Shown in pieces: positions 43,540-58,623 of a DNA stretch of 64,000 bases (its first letter is position 1; each line of letters starts with the position of its first letter). The translations under genes were made by a program, and so were the position numbers. The notes under the pieces were generated by a model, which worked only from the letters and a program-made list of their open reading frames with translations, was not told where the DNA came from and did no database searches. The DNA is from Pratylenchus scribneri (lineage: Eukaryota > Nematoda > Chromadorea > Rhabditida > Pratylenchidae), in NCBI GenBank assembly GCA_030063045.1, contig JAQSEB010000054.1, forward strand, positions 1,302,001 through 1,366,000. The letters run 5' to 3'.

Positions 43540-44328
43540 TTAAATAATGCGATTTGCCTTGATTGGATAATCATGTTGAGCCTCTTTGTAATAGGTCAAA
43601 TTTGTATAGCTTGCAGAGCGAACAAGCCGTTTCGGTTTCGACCAAACTTCGCCTATTATGTTGTTGAATGTGTTCTGAGCACGGGCCATGTCCGTGTATT
43701 TCCTTAAATATTAAAAAAATTCATGATTTGTATTCTTTAAAATAAAAATTCATTTTTCTCATGAAGAAATAGACACAAACAAACAAATATGCTTATTAAT
43801 GGAACCATGTTTTTGTTAAAAATAAAGAAGCATAGATTGATTAAAAGGAGAATTGGCTCGATTTAATGGAAAAGGCGTACTTTTTAGGGAATGTATTGCT
43901 TTTCACTTTCAGGAAACTTTTTACAAAATTTCAATTTCCAGAACTAGCCTTGTGTTTTCCTTTTCCGGAAATTTTTTGCCAATCATAAACCAAATAGCAG
44001 AAAGCAAAGGTTTAAAATGGTCTCATCAGAATAAATGATTTTACCCTCAAGAATTTGAAAACAAATATTGAGAGAATTTTATCGAACAAATTTAAGATGC
44101 CTTCCGGGATTATTTTCATTTGAATGAATAGATAGATTATGGGCAACCATTATAAAAATCCAATTCCAAACCATGTACAAATATTATAAACTCACTGCGT
44201 AGGATAATCGTTCCACCATTTTGTGGCCACCTGAATTAATGAAGGAAAAATTTAAGAATACTAAAATGGCATTCTAAATCGTTTATGTATACCTCAACGT
44301 CATCATGGACTGAATGATAGCGCGGCAT
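43540..44328 (-). CDS. Small Tyr/Trp-rich protein (77 aa), unknown
   Basis: Three minus-strand exons (44293-44328, 44196-44230, 43540-43702) join in frame: MPRYHSVHDDVE, VATKWWNDYPTQ, then KYTDMARAQNTFNNIIGEVW, SKPKRLVRSASYTNLTYYKE and a short basic tail with stop TAA at 43540-43542. The RSASYTNLTYYKEAQ part resembles RSTSVSSLAP…PQYYRQAE at the start of the neighbouring model (43056), suggesting duplicated or alternative exons. No known domain is recognised. It lies just upstream (on the minus strand) of the four-exon Tyr-rich model and the Gln-rich gene, and all three may be one complex locus. Confidence 0.55.
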
Positions 44329-45305
44329 TATTCAAATTTGGTGCTGTTTTCCGTTATATTGCTGTGATGGCACTGGCTTGAACACATCCAACGGAGGAAT
44401 TGGGCGGAAATCAGTCCAATAAAGAGTGGATGTGATTGGGGGATCGAGGCGAAGGGCAAAAGCAAAGGCGAAGAAAGCGAAGAAGAAAAGATGGAGGAAT
44501 TCCTATGAATGACGGCTGGCAATAAAGGCACAGGCGTCTTGAAAATGATAGGAAATGAATGGAACATGGGAGGATCGATCGGAGAAAATGGCGAAAAGCC
44601 GATATCTTAGAAGGAACTATGAAAAGCAGACAAAGAACTTATTTCTCTTCAGGGGAAATTGCAAGCGGGAATAGAAAGCAAATGGCCCAGTCCAACATTT
44701 GTTCTTTTCTCCTATTCTCAATTTATCAAGTTCTTCCCTCCTAAGCTGAAATCGGACTTTCTCCGATCACAAATTTGTGGGGGCGAGTTTGAGCCAGTCG
44801 CCCTCCCTATGTTGGGATTCATTCCCATTCCTTTTTTTCTTCAAGAGTCTCGAAATAATGGAGGCAACACAAAAATATTATCAAAAGATGTGGGAATAGA
44901 ATGGGAGAATATTGGATGGGAAGAACAATCGACATGGAAGGAAAAAGGCAGGCACAGGCATCATTTGGCCAATATTCATCCTCTCCATTATCTCTCTCCC
45001 ATTTGGTTTATTTCATTAATAAAATTTGACAACCATGGAAAATAAGGGAGAAAATCTTGGGGCTGCAAGATGGAATAATGAATAAAGGACTTTGAAATTA
45101 ATTTTCGACACTTAATCAATTATTTTAATTAAATGAATTTTTTTCTTTTATGATGATTTTGAACAAATGTACAGAAATTTAGAAGACATTTGTTCAGGTG
45201 GGAAAAATGCAATTTCAATGAATGAAAATGTTGGGAAAGACAAACTTCATCAAAATGCAACAAATTTAGAAGAAAAATATTCAAATTTGAAAAAAATAAT
45301 TTTTC
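44329..45305. other. Intergenic region
   Basis: No gene recognised. It is the presumed promoter region of the small Tyr/Trp-rich gene (upstream on the minus strand is rightward) plus the 3' flank of the BPI-like gene. Confidence 0.45.
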
Positions 45306-48300
45306 CTATCTTCCTCCAGCCGATTCTGCTTTTATCCGCTCAAATGCTTCTGCGACGCGTTGCCTCAAATGCGCTTCGTTTAGTTCGAAATCAGTGGCTA
45401 ATCGTACATAGCTTTCGTGAAGACTTAGCTGGGGTCGAATAAAATGCACAGATTCCTTTTAATGGGAAAATGATAGTGAATTAATTATTGGAGAAGATTT
45501 GGGTTTATGTTCTCTTAGAAAGTAATTAGGAATCTTATTCTCAAATCGAAGAAATTACTGCAAAATTACTTAAATTCCCTTATGAACCCACTCCTTGAGG
45601 TAAATGCACAACTCTATTACAATTTTTAGGCATTGTTTGTGCATATTAATACCTTCAAGGGGAATGGTATTCCTTGTTTCAAGCCCTTTGCCAACTCGGG
45701 GCCCAGAAATGTTTTGGCCAATGGGGCTAATTGAGCAATGCTTTCTGGTTCGATTGGGATTGAGGAACGATGAAGACGTAATTGCAACTTTTTCAATTTC
45801 ATATCGCCGCTGAATTTCCCATCACCAGCACTTAATCGAAGATCAGACATGCCTTCAGCTGAGGAGACAAGTATTTGACGATCCTTCCTTGCTGTTTGAT
45901 CCCGGATGAAAGTCAAAATTCGGGCTAAAATTTTTAGAAAGCCTGATTCAAAAAAACTAATTTTTGGAGGTAATTTTTCATTTTTTAATTAATTAAATAA
46001 ATATCTCCCATGGAAATATTCTAAATACCGTAAAACTTCCTTTAAAACCCCGCAGGAAATTATTTTTGAATCCCTCAAAAATTAGGAAAATTTGGGATTT
46101 TGGATATTTTTGAACAAATTATAATAGGTTATTTTCTTTTTTAAATTTACCCTGCTATGAGTCCAGAAGGGATTTAGCTTATACGGTATACCTAGATATA
46201 TATATATTCACCAAAAATGAAACAATGAAAGAGAAAATATATTCCCTGAGGTATGAATCAATAAACTCGCCATGCAATTCCATTGTGGAAAGACCGGGCA
46301 AAAAATGCATTTCTGGCAGTTCGTGGGGTAACATGACAAATTTAGTCGTCGTATTGGGAAAATGTTTGGCAATTGCAGGTAATAATTTGCCCACGCAAAT
46401 TGATTGCAGGAAATCGCCGCCAACTTGGTCAATTTCTGGGCAAGTTGTGCGCACAAATCCCCGATACATAGGAGGCAGCGATTGTTCCTCAACACGAATT
46501 GTGAGACGATCTAATTGATACGAATGATATAGCATAGAATTCAAGGTATAATCCGAGGCATATAAATAAAGCATCCGATTTGAATCGCGTTCAATGGGAA
46601 TAGGTTGCGGGAAGAATGGCAATGCCTCCGTAGATTCTTCATATCGCAATTCACCTATTAAAAAGTGGAGCACAATTTGAATGGGAATGAATAGGAGGAA
46701 TACTACTGCATATTTAATTCTAAAATTTTATTCATTTTAAACAGATAGAAAATAGTTAATAAAGATCCAAATTCTATTTTGAAAAATTCCTTGCCTTAAA
46801 ATCCATTTTGAGCCATTATATTCAACAAAAAGCTAATTAATTTACCTCTTTGTTGCGTCTCGAAAAAATCAGATGTTACGACTGGATCGTAAAGCATTCT
46901 CCCATCAATGTAAAGGCCCGTAGTAAATCTTTTGATGAATCTGTGGAAATATGGGATCATCGAACAATGAGATTTCCAACTGTTAAAATTTAAACTCAAA
47001 AACCTGGAGAATTGTCAATGCCAATAATGAATGCCTAAGTTGTCCTATTCATCTTACTGTACCCGCACTTCAATCAATATTGTCCCTATCTTCATTTTTA
47101 AACCCACTCCTTTTGCTTCTCCTCCACACTTTTGCGACCTACATTTTTTCGCACAACATATAAATATATTAAATAAAGTCTAGCCCAGCTATATAGCTAT
47201 AACATATTATTAATGGAACATTTCCAATATAAAAATAGTATCGAATTAGTGAGAAAGGGTACAGTAATGGGCAAATGTTATCCGTTAGGGTTTGACAAGT
47301 GACAACATTAGTTTACAGCTTTTAGAAGGGATATAAAAAGTGTATTTTTGGACTTTTTTGTATTGAATTTTTGTAAATGAATTTACCGTTCAATCACTCC
47401 GTCTGATCCATTGCCAAACGTGGCGAAATGTTCACTCAACGAGATTCGGGTGAGGCGTTGGAATAAAGCCGGCGAATTTCGTTCAACAATTGACTCCAAT
47501 GAGCGGCACAACAAATCAGGAATGCGCTGTCTAATTAGATCGTTGATTGTAGCTTCGAATATTTTAATGATTGGGCCGAAAAGGCCCTCAGGATTTATTG
47601 TAAATTGGGAATAACGCAGATTGGTTTGGCACTGGGCGACGGACACGCCGATTGAGCCATCAGAAGTAGCACGGAATTGGGCCATCATCTTTTTAATGAT
47701 ATGAATGCTCAAAAATTAATCTTATTATTAGAGTGAAGAATAAATGAGCTCAGGATAAGAATTTAAAAAAAAATGTCCACAAAATAATATGCCACTCGCT
47801 AATCTCCAGTAGCAAGTTTTTACTTTTTACAGAATAATGTAATAAGAAATCTGGAACTGTCATTGTTATGCTCATAATATGTGATTTCAGGTAAGCCATT
47901 TTTTTCTTATGATTATTTTTATTTTTTTATGGGTGTTTAAACCCGACTTTACTTGAATACTGAGTCCCTGAAGTTGGCCATATAGACTACCGGGAATTTG
48001 AAGCAATGGGCCGGCATCGCCCAGGAATCGGCCAGAAAGGCTTTAAATAACCATATTTCACTAATATTTTCATAAAATTTACGTGATTGCCGCCTCTTGA
48101 ATTCCAAAAACCATGGAATTCGGTGCCACAAATTGTAAATGGGAATAACTCGGTGGACGATAGGCTAATGTTTGCACTTCGTTAAGATAAATCATCCCTC
48201 CAATTCCCGCTTGCTCGAAGGCATGCTACAAGAAAATGGAATGGAATAAAAAATAAATTGAATGGTGAAAGAAAATTTTTGGAGAGGATTTAAAGTTTAA

Positions 48301-48794
48301 ACTTCATCAAATTAAAATGGTTTGATACGATATACGAATAATCCCAAGAAAATGGGCGTTACATTGACATTAAAACTAAAAAGAACATATTCAATTCCAA
48401 TATCGAAATCGACCCAAATAAGATATAATTTAATGCGATGGAGGACAATGAATAATGGATGTGAATGTGAACTCATAGGAAAACTTGAAATTAAACGTAC
48501 CTGAGCGCGAAAACCGCGTAATGTAGCCAATTGTTCGTTAAGAAGCTGTAAAAAATGGGGAATAGCATGGTTCATGAAAAATGGAGAATTTTTTACCTTT
48601 ACGGCGATATTCTTCACGTATTCAGCACCCTTTCGTGTCAATCGAAGTTTGATACCGGGTTGTCCTTGTAATTGATGCCATCGAGTGTTTTGATGTGGGG
48701 CAATTCTGCTTTCACTAATTTCGAACAGTAGAATAATAAGAATGGCAATGGCAATGGAGGAAATGGTGGAAAAAGAATGACCCGTGGCCAACAT
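45306..48794 (-). CDS. Secreted BPI/LBP-like lipid-binding protein
   Basis: Minus-strand exons: 48597-48794, 48501-48545, 48083-48225, 47953-48040, 47387-47688, 46846-46940, 46654 down to about 46220, about 45939 to 45653, and 45306-45455 (stop TAG). ATG at 48792-48794 begins a hydrophobic signal sequence (MLATGHSF…AIAILIILLFEISES). BPI-fold landmarks follow: GIKLRLTRKGAEYVKNIAVK at the mature N-terminus; GRFLGDAGPLLQIPGSLYGQ followed by LQGLSI; a Cys pair region (SVAQCQTN … DLLCRSLES) matching the conserved disulfide; a C-terminal barrel ending GKFSGDMKLKKLQLRLHRSS, GLKQGIPFPLK and ESVHFIRPQLSLHESYVRLA. Such proteins bind lipopolysaccharide or phospholipids; nematode members include NRF-5, secreted into the body cavity for lipid transport. 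The junction between the seventh and eighth exons is unresolved (no matching phase-1 donor found), so a small exon may be missing or the gene damaged there. Confidence 0.8.
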
Positions 48795-50118
48795 TAAGCT
48801 GACCAATAAAATTAGGAAATTGGGATACTTTGAGTCGTTTCCCTCTTTCTGAATTCTGAAATCACAATATTCTCATGGTTCATGGACTTTTTGAGAATGT
48901 GACTCTGAACAATTTCACACTGTTTAATTCCGGAAAGGGAGGGGGAGGATACAGGTATGAATATGAAGGCTTTTTAGCATTTTATGATGGAAAGAATAAT
49001 CGAGACTCGGGAGCGAGAAGAAGGGATTTTTCTGCACACTCTTTTACCAAATGGAGCGAGTTGTTTGCTGCTCGCGGGTAAAAACTGGGAGATTGGGTGG
49101 TTTTGTACCGCCGTTTACCAATCTTTCTCATCGAGAATAAAAATTATTTTCTTCAGAATCGGGAATTGGATAATGATTGAGGCTAAAGGGCAAAAGCATA
49201 GAAGCCGGAGTGGTCAGCTGATCAAAGAGAGGCTTTAATGAGTACGACTTTGCCATTTGCTTCCCGCAGTGATGGACGATAATTGAAGGCACGGGACAGC
49301 ATACAATGGCTGTGTTGAGATGTCTTGATGGACAGCTAGCAAAGATCAGCAAAGGGCGATTGGTATAGCTGCTGCCAGCTTCAAAAACTAGTATTCCTCT
49401 CTTTTTCTTTTTCATTCTATTATCTATTTGGATTCGATTCGGATTTCGGATATTGACATTCACCCGTCCTTCCGCATTTTATTATTTTTTGGTGCCGCCC
49501 TTTTCATTCTTCCCCTCGGGCAATCAACATTCCGCCTCCACTAACTAATAAATGAATGCAATTGGAAACATGGTGTGTTTCCCTGCGTCAATTCTTTCTT
49601 CGCGCACTTAATCAAGGAAAATTAGAATAGTTGTAACACTTAGTTTACCATTTCCCACTCTTTCATCTGCAGTATATAGTAATATTTCTGATTCTCACAA
49701 AATGGAAAATTTAGAATTAAGGGGAAGAAGAAACAGGTGAATTCCAAAAAATTTCATCTTCTCAAGTTTTGCTAATTTTAATTCTTTCAATGGGTAAAAA
49801 TGACAGCGGAAGGTCTATTCGTTTTATGGGATATTTGAGAGGATATTATAGTAATATTCAGATGGAAATGGAAGTTGAAGGCAAATAGGATTTGGACTCA
49901 TGGCATTATTCCCAACAATGTGCATTAATTATAATTGTAAAACCATAATGTGAGTACAAAAATGTTTATTCTCTTGAAAAAAAAACAAACTAACCAAAAT
50001 TGTGAGAAATATATATGTGGATGTGGAAAATTTTTGATCTAATATTATTGGAAACATCCTTCTGTCTTGAATGGACTAAAATAATTACACATAGAGACTG
50101 GAACAGGATTTAATGGGA
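48795..50118. other. Intergenic region
   Basis: No gene recognised over about 1.3 kb between the BPI-like gene start and the fem-1 stop. The sequence is AT-rich, with a short G-rich run near 48935-48945. Confidence 0.45.
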
Positions 50119-53997
<3,879 letters not shown>

Positions 53998-55207
53998 TTT
54001 GCTATTTGAAAGCATGTCCAATTAATACAATAAATTTTAAAAACAATAATTACAGCACGGAACAGGAAAAAAAAATTGAATATAATCTGTAAAATTTTTA
54101 TTTAACAAATGAATGAAAATGTGGGATGATTTTAAAAAAAAATTCAGGTACTAGTCCTATGATTGGTACAAGGTGTAACTAACGAGTAACGACCTATGAC
54201 AGAGAATAGAATAGAAAAATCAGTCGGAAAGTGAAGTGACAGCTGTTCTCAAATAGTATCTTTTAATCTCATCATATTCCATTTATTCACTCTAATCCAG
54301 AGGCTTACTATTAGGCTAGTCTAGTAGGGTAGGTTTTTATAATTCGCTTTTTCATTGTATAGCAAATTTAAAAAGAAAATACGCCAAGCCATGAACTCTG
54401 AGATCAGAGATTCACGTGACTGTCAGCAGCAGGTGTCAATTCTAGTTTTTTTCGCTCGCGGTCGGTCATCGGTAATCATAATCGGATCGGTCTTATCTTG
54501 TCTTCTCTCTTCTCTATCTCTATTCTTCTCTCACAGGTATATCCTGTCTCGTGACTTATTAATGCCAAAAACATATTTAAAATTATTTAAAATTGTAAAC
54601 TAATGGGTCTTTTTCGATGAGAGATGTGAGATGAGAGGACAAGTGAGAAGTGACAATGACAGGGGGATATGCATTGTATACTTTTGCACTTGCATCTTGC
54701 AGTTTTGTTTTATTCAATGCGTAATCATAAACATAAGGACAAAGCACAAAGCCAACACCTTTTTTTGTGATTGACGGTTAATTTTTTTCAACGTGTTTAA
54801 ATCATAGTAGATAGTAGGTTAGGTAGGTATAGTATTTAAGCAATCCACTTCGCTGGTTTTCTTCTTTCATATAATTCACTTTTTAAAATGATTAATTTCC
54901 TGAAAAAATTGCAACATTCTTCTATTTTTGGTAGCCCTACCTACATTTATAGAGGTTATTGACACTATTTGAGTATAAACATTTTCTCTACCGTGTTTGC
55001 GGAATCAATTCTTATTTTCCTCTTTAAGTTTATGCAAATCGTACGTTCTGTTGCACTGAGCATTTACGAATTTATTCGTTTTTCAGCTACAAAACTACCT
55101 TATTATTCTCAGCAAAGCACGTTAACAAATACTCGACATAAATATTTGATTTCCAAATCTTCAGGTTTCGAAATGAAAATTTTTAAAATTTAAACTGTTA
55201 TTTAGAA
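53998..55207. other. Divergent promoter region, fem-1 / CysRS
   Basis: 1.2 kb between two start codons pointing away from each other. No protein-coding gene recognised. An acceptor-like 'gttatttag' ends two bases before the CysRS start codon, so either trans-splicing or an upstream 5' exon is possible. Confidence 0.5.
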
Positions 55208-58122
55208 ATGCAATGCAAATGGGAACCGCATCAATCGGACCAAATTAAACCTCGGTTGCATCTATTGAACAGTTTGACACGAAATAAGGAACCATTTGAG
55301 CCAATTTCCGGGAAGCAGGTTTATTCTATTTATTTCTACTCGATAACGGAACATAATTTTTCTTTAGGTTAAATTTTATATTTGCGGACCAACTGTCTAC
55401 GATTCCGCTCATATGGGTCATGCTCGAGCTTACCTTTCTTTTGATATTGTTCGCCGGATATTAACTGATTACTTCAATTTCGATGTCTTATATGTAATGA
55501 ACATAACCGATATTGACGACAAAATTATAAAACGGTAAATTTAACATATTATCCAAATTATTTTTTTGCTTAGTGCTCGACAAAATTATTTATTTGAAAA
55601 ATATTTGGCAACTGTTTCATCAATGAGTCACGGCGCACTTTCAGACCAGATGAAAGTAGCAATTAAACATTTTCGTAATAAAGTTCAAACCGAGCCGGAT
55701 CAAGACAAAAGGAAACTTTATGCGGAAATGGTACCCAGCCAATGTTAAATAAAATAACACTAGAATTTATTTCAGATTAACAAATTCGAAACAAATTCCG
55801 CCCAAATCCAAATACAATTAATGGAAATCAAACGACAAGTGAATGGGACAAACTCAATAGAGGCAGCATTTGACCAAAAATCATTGTTAGATTCTTCGGC
55901 CAGGGATGTTTTCTCTGATTGGCTAGATGCCACACAAGGACATACAGTCAATGAGCATAATGTATTCACCAAATTGGCTAGAAAGTAAGATAAATCTGAA
56001 ATGTTCAAGGGTTAAAATTAATATATTCGGGGCGACAAAAATATTAAAAATAACATAAAGAAATTTAATGTAAAATCCTTCATCTAAAAACCAAAATGCT
56101 TTATTCTAATCCAAATTTTATAATTTAAAGATTCGAGAATGAATTTCTTCGCGACATGAACGCCTTGAATGTTCGACAACCAGACGTTTTAACCCGCGTT
56201 AGCGAATATATTCCAACAATCATTGATTATGTCCAAAAGATAATTGATAATGGATATGCCTATGTCTTGGATGGATCGGTGGGTTATAAAAACTGACATA
56301 CAATACAATGGTGAAGAAAAATTTAATTCAATTATTTAGATAAGATTCTTATAGTTTTTATAGGCTTGTCAAAGTATCACTAAACTAAAACCTAATTTTA
56401 TAATAGAAAATAAATAATATAATCATTTGTAAATATTTAAAAAAAATCCTTATTCAGGTTTACTTCAATACAAACCTGTTCGCCTCAAAGGCAGGTCATT
56501 CATATGCAAAACTTTTGCCCGAGGCATACAAGGATGAAGCAAGTGTGGAAAAACATTTACGCGAGGGTGAAGGCGAACTCAGCTGCGGAATTCAAGTAAA
56601 AATTTTAAAATCTTTTAAAAATGTTCATTTATTAAAGGAAAAACGTTCGCCATCGGATTTCGCTCTTTGGAAGGCTTCCAAAAATGGGGAACCATATTGG
56701 GGTAGTCCATGGGGAAAAGGTCGACCCGGATGGCATATTGAATGCTCTGCGATGAGTTCAGCAGTTTGCGGCGACAAATTAGACATTCACGCAGGCGGTT
56801 TCGACCTCAAATTTCCACACCATGACAATGAAATTGCACAGGTATTATTGATTGATAAAAAAATATTTAAATTTAATCTCATCCGTTTGTAGTGCGAAGC
56901 CTACACTGATTGCAACCATTGGGTGAATTTTTTCTTGCATTGTGGCACACTACGCATTGAAGGCTTAAAAATGTCCAAAAGTTTGAAGAATTTTATCACA
57001 ATAAAAGAAGCTCTTAAAAAATACACTGCACGGCAACTGCGCATTCTTTTTTTGATGCATATTTGGTCAGACAATTTGGATTACAGGTATTCTAATTGAA
57101 TTATTTTCTTTAAAAATGAAAAATTCCAGTGACTCAACAATGGAACATGCGTTGCATTTTGAGAAATTTTATTCCGAATTCTTTTTAAATATCAAAGATA
57201 TTGTGCGCAAAAAATTGAAGGAAAGTGCAGCAGAACCATCAGAGGTAAACTTATCGATCAAATTATAAATATAATAATATTAGTCAAATCCAAAATTAAT
57301 TTTTTAATTAAAAATTTATAAATGATTCTACCGATATAAAATTTTGCAGTGCTATAAAAAATTGGAGCCCAGCGAAGTTGATCTACTAAACAGGATTGAC
57401 ACAATTCGCGCTGAAATCCATTCAGCCATGTGTGACTCTATTGATACGAGGGCAGTGGTGGAGAAAATACGTCAATTGATCGGCCTCATTAATGTTTATT
57501 TGAAAGAAAGTGAACAGCAAAAGGCAGAACCAAATTGCAATTTATTGGCCAATACCGCCAATTATTTAATACGATTGTTGCGCATTATGGGCATCGAAAC
57601 AGGAATCAAAGAATTTGATTTTTCTGCACAGCAACAGCAAAGGTTTAACTTAAAATAATTGTTTGTTAAATCAACAAAAGAAACTAATTTTAATTTTTTC
57701 AGTGATGACGGAAATATAGAAGATCGGGAGACATTGGTGATGCCATTCCTGGAAGCGATGGCTAATTTCCGAGAAGTGGTGCGCAATGAAGCAAAGGCCC
57801 AGAAGAATGTGAACATCCTCAAGGTTTCTAGATAAACTATTAAGCTAATTTAATGAGTGTTTACTCAAAGGAATGCGATCGTCTCCGAGACAATATTCTG
57901 CCTGTACTTGGAGTCCGCCTCGAAGATCACACTACAAATACTTGCGTAAAGCTGGTCGATCCGGAGGTATTGAAGAGGGAACGGGAACAAAAGGAAGCGG
58001 TGGAAAAGGAGAAGGCTGAACGAAAAAAGCAACAGGAATTGGAGAAAGAAGCAAGACGTGCAGCAAAGGAAGAATCGAAAAGAAAACAACGTGAAAAACA
58101 GCAAAACAAAGAAAAGTCATAA
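55208..58122 (+). CDS. cars-1: Cysteinyl-tRNA synthetase, cytoplasmic
   Basis: Twelve exons (55208-55318, 55368-55534, 55574-55730, 55776-55984, 56131-56278, 56458-56595, 56638-56841, 56893-57086, 57130-57244, 57350-57642, 57703-57823, 57871-58122) give 702 residues. It is a class I synthetase: [20 protein letters not shown] contains the Zn-ligand Cys and the HIGH-type [16 protein letters not shown] follows. [19 protein letters not shown] and [13 protein letters not shown] carry the second Zn Cys; [13 protein letters not shown] supplies the Zn His; [10 protein letters not shown] is the KMSKS loop. The eukaryote-specific insertion sits between the first two blocks, and the C-terminus is a Lys/Glu/Arg-rich helix typical of animal cytoplasmic forms. 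It charges tRNA-Cys. The start at 55208 is the first ATG after an in-frame-less upstream stretch; a longer N-terminus is possible. Intron 56596-56637 is only 42 nt and leaves the frame open. AATAAA overlaps the stop region at 58121. Confidence 0.95.
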
Positions 58123-58623
58123 TAAAACAATTCCTTTCCCATAATTGTTCGACGACGATAATTTTCCAGACTCTGTCTTTTTGTTGTTTTTAAAAAAAAG
58201 AGTAAATTTGTTTATCGGATGGTTCAATTTAGATCGTAAAAAATGAATATGATACAATGGCATTTCGTAATCCAAGATATGACAACAATTTATATTAGCC
58301 AAATTCTAAAACTTACTATCCATATCACTATTACCAATTTGTCTATGAAATTATTCCCGTCCCATCAACTATTTTTAGTGTAAGTGTAACTCAAATCAGT
58401 TTCCAAAGGTGTAAAAGTATTATCTACAATTAACAATTTTATTTCAGTTTAGCGAAATATAAAGCAATCAAAAACAAGCAAAAACATGGTCAACGAAGAA
58501 AAAATTTGTCAACAGATTTAATTTAGAGGATAAACAGGGTTCTTTAATTTTATATCAACATTAGTCAAGGGATTCCGAAAAAAAATATTCAATTATCATC
58601 GTTGCACATTTCTCAATTATAGG
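58123..58623. other. Convergent 3' intergenic region
   Basis: Tail-to-tail spacer between the CysRS and IleRS stop codons. AT-rich; nothing else seen. Confidence 0.55.

Noticed and set aside
54969..55193. Open frame just upstream of CysRS that might be a mitochondrial leader exon
   Set aside because: It ends in a stop before the CysRS start and no donor joins it in phase; no convincing targeting sequence is seen.
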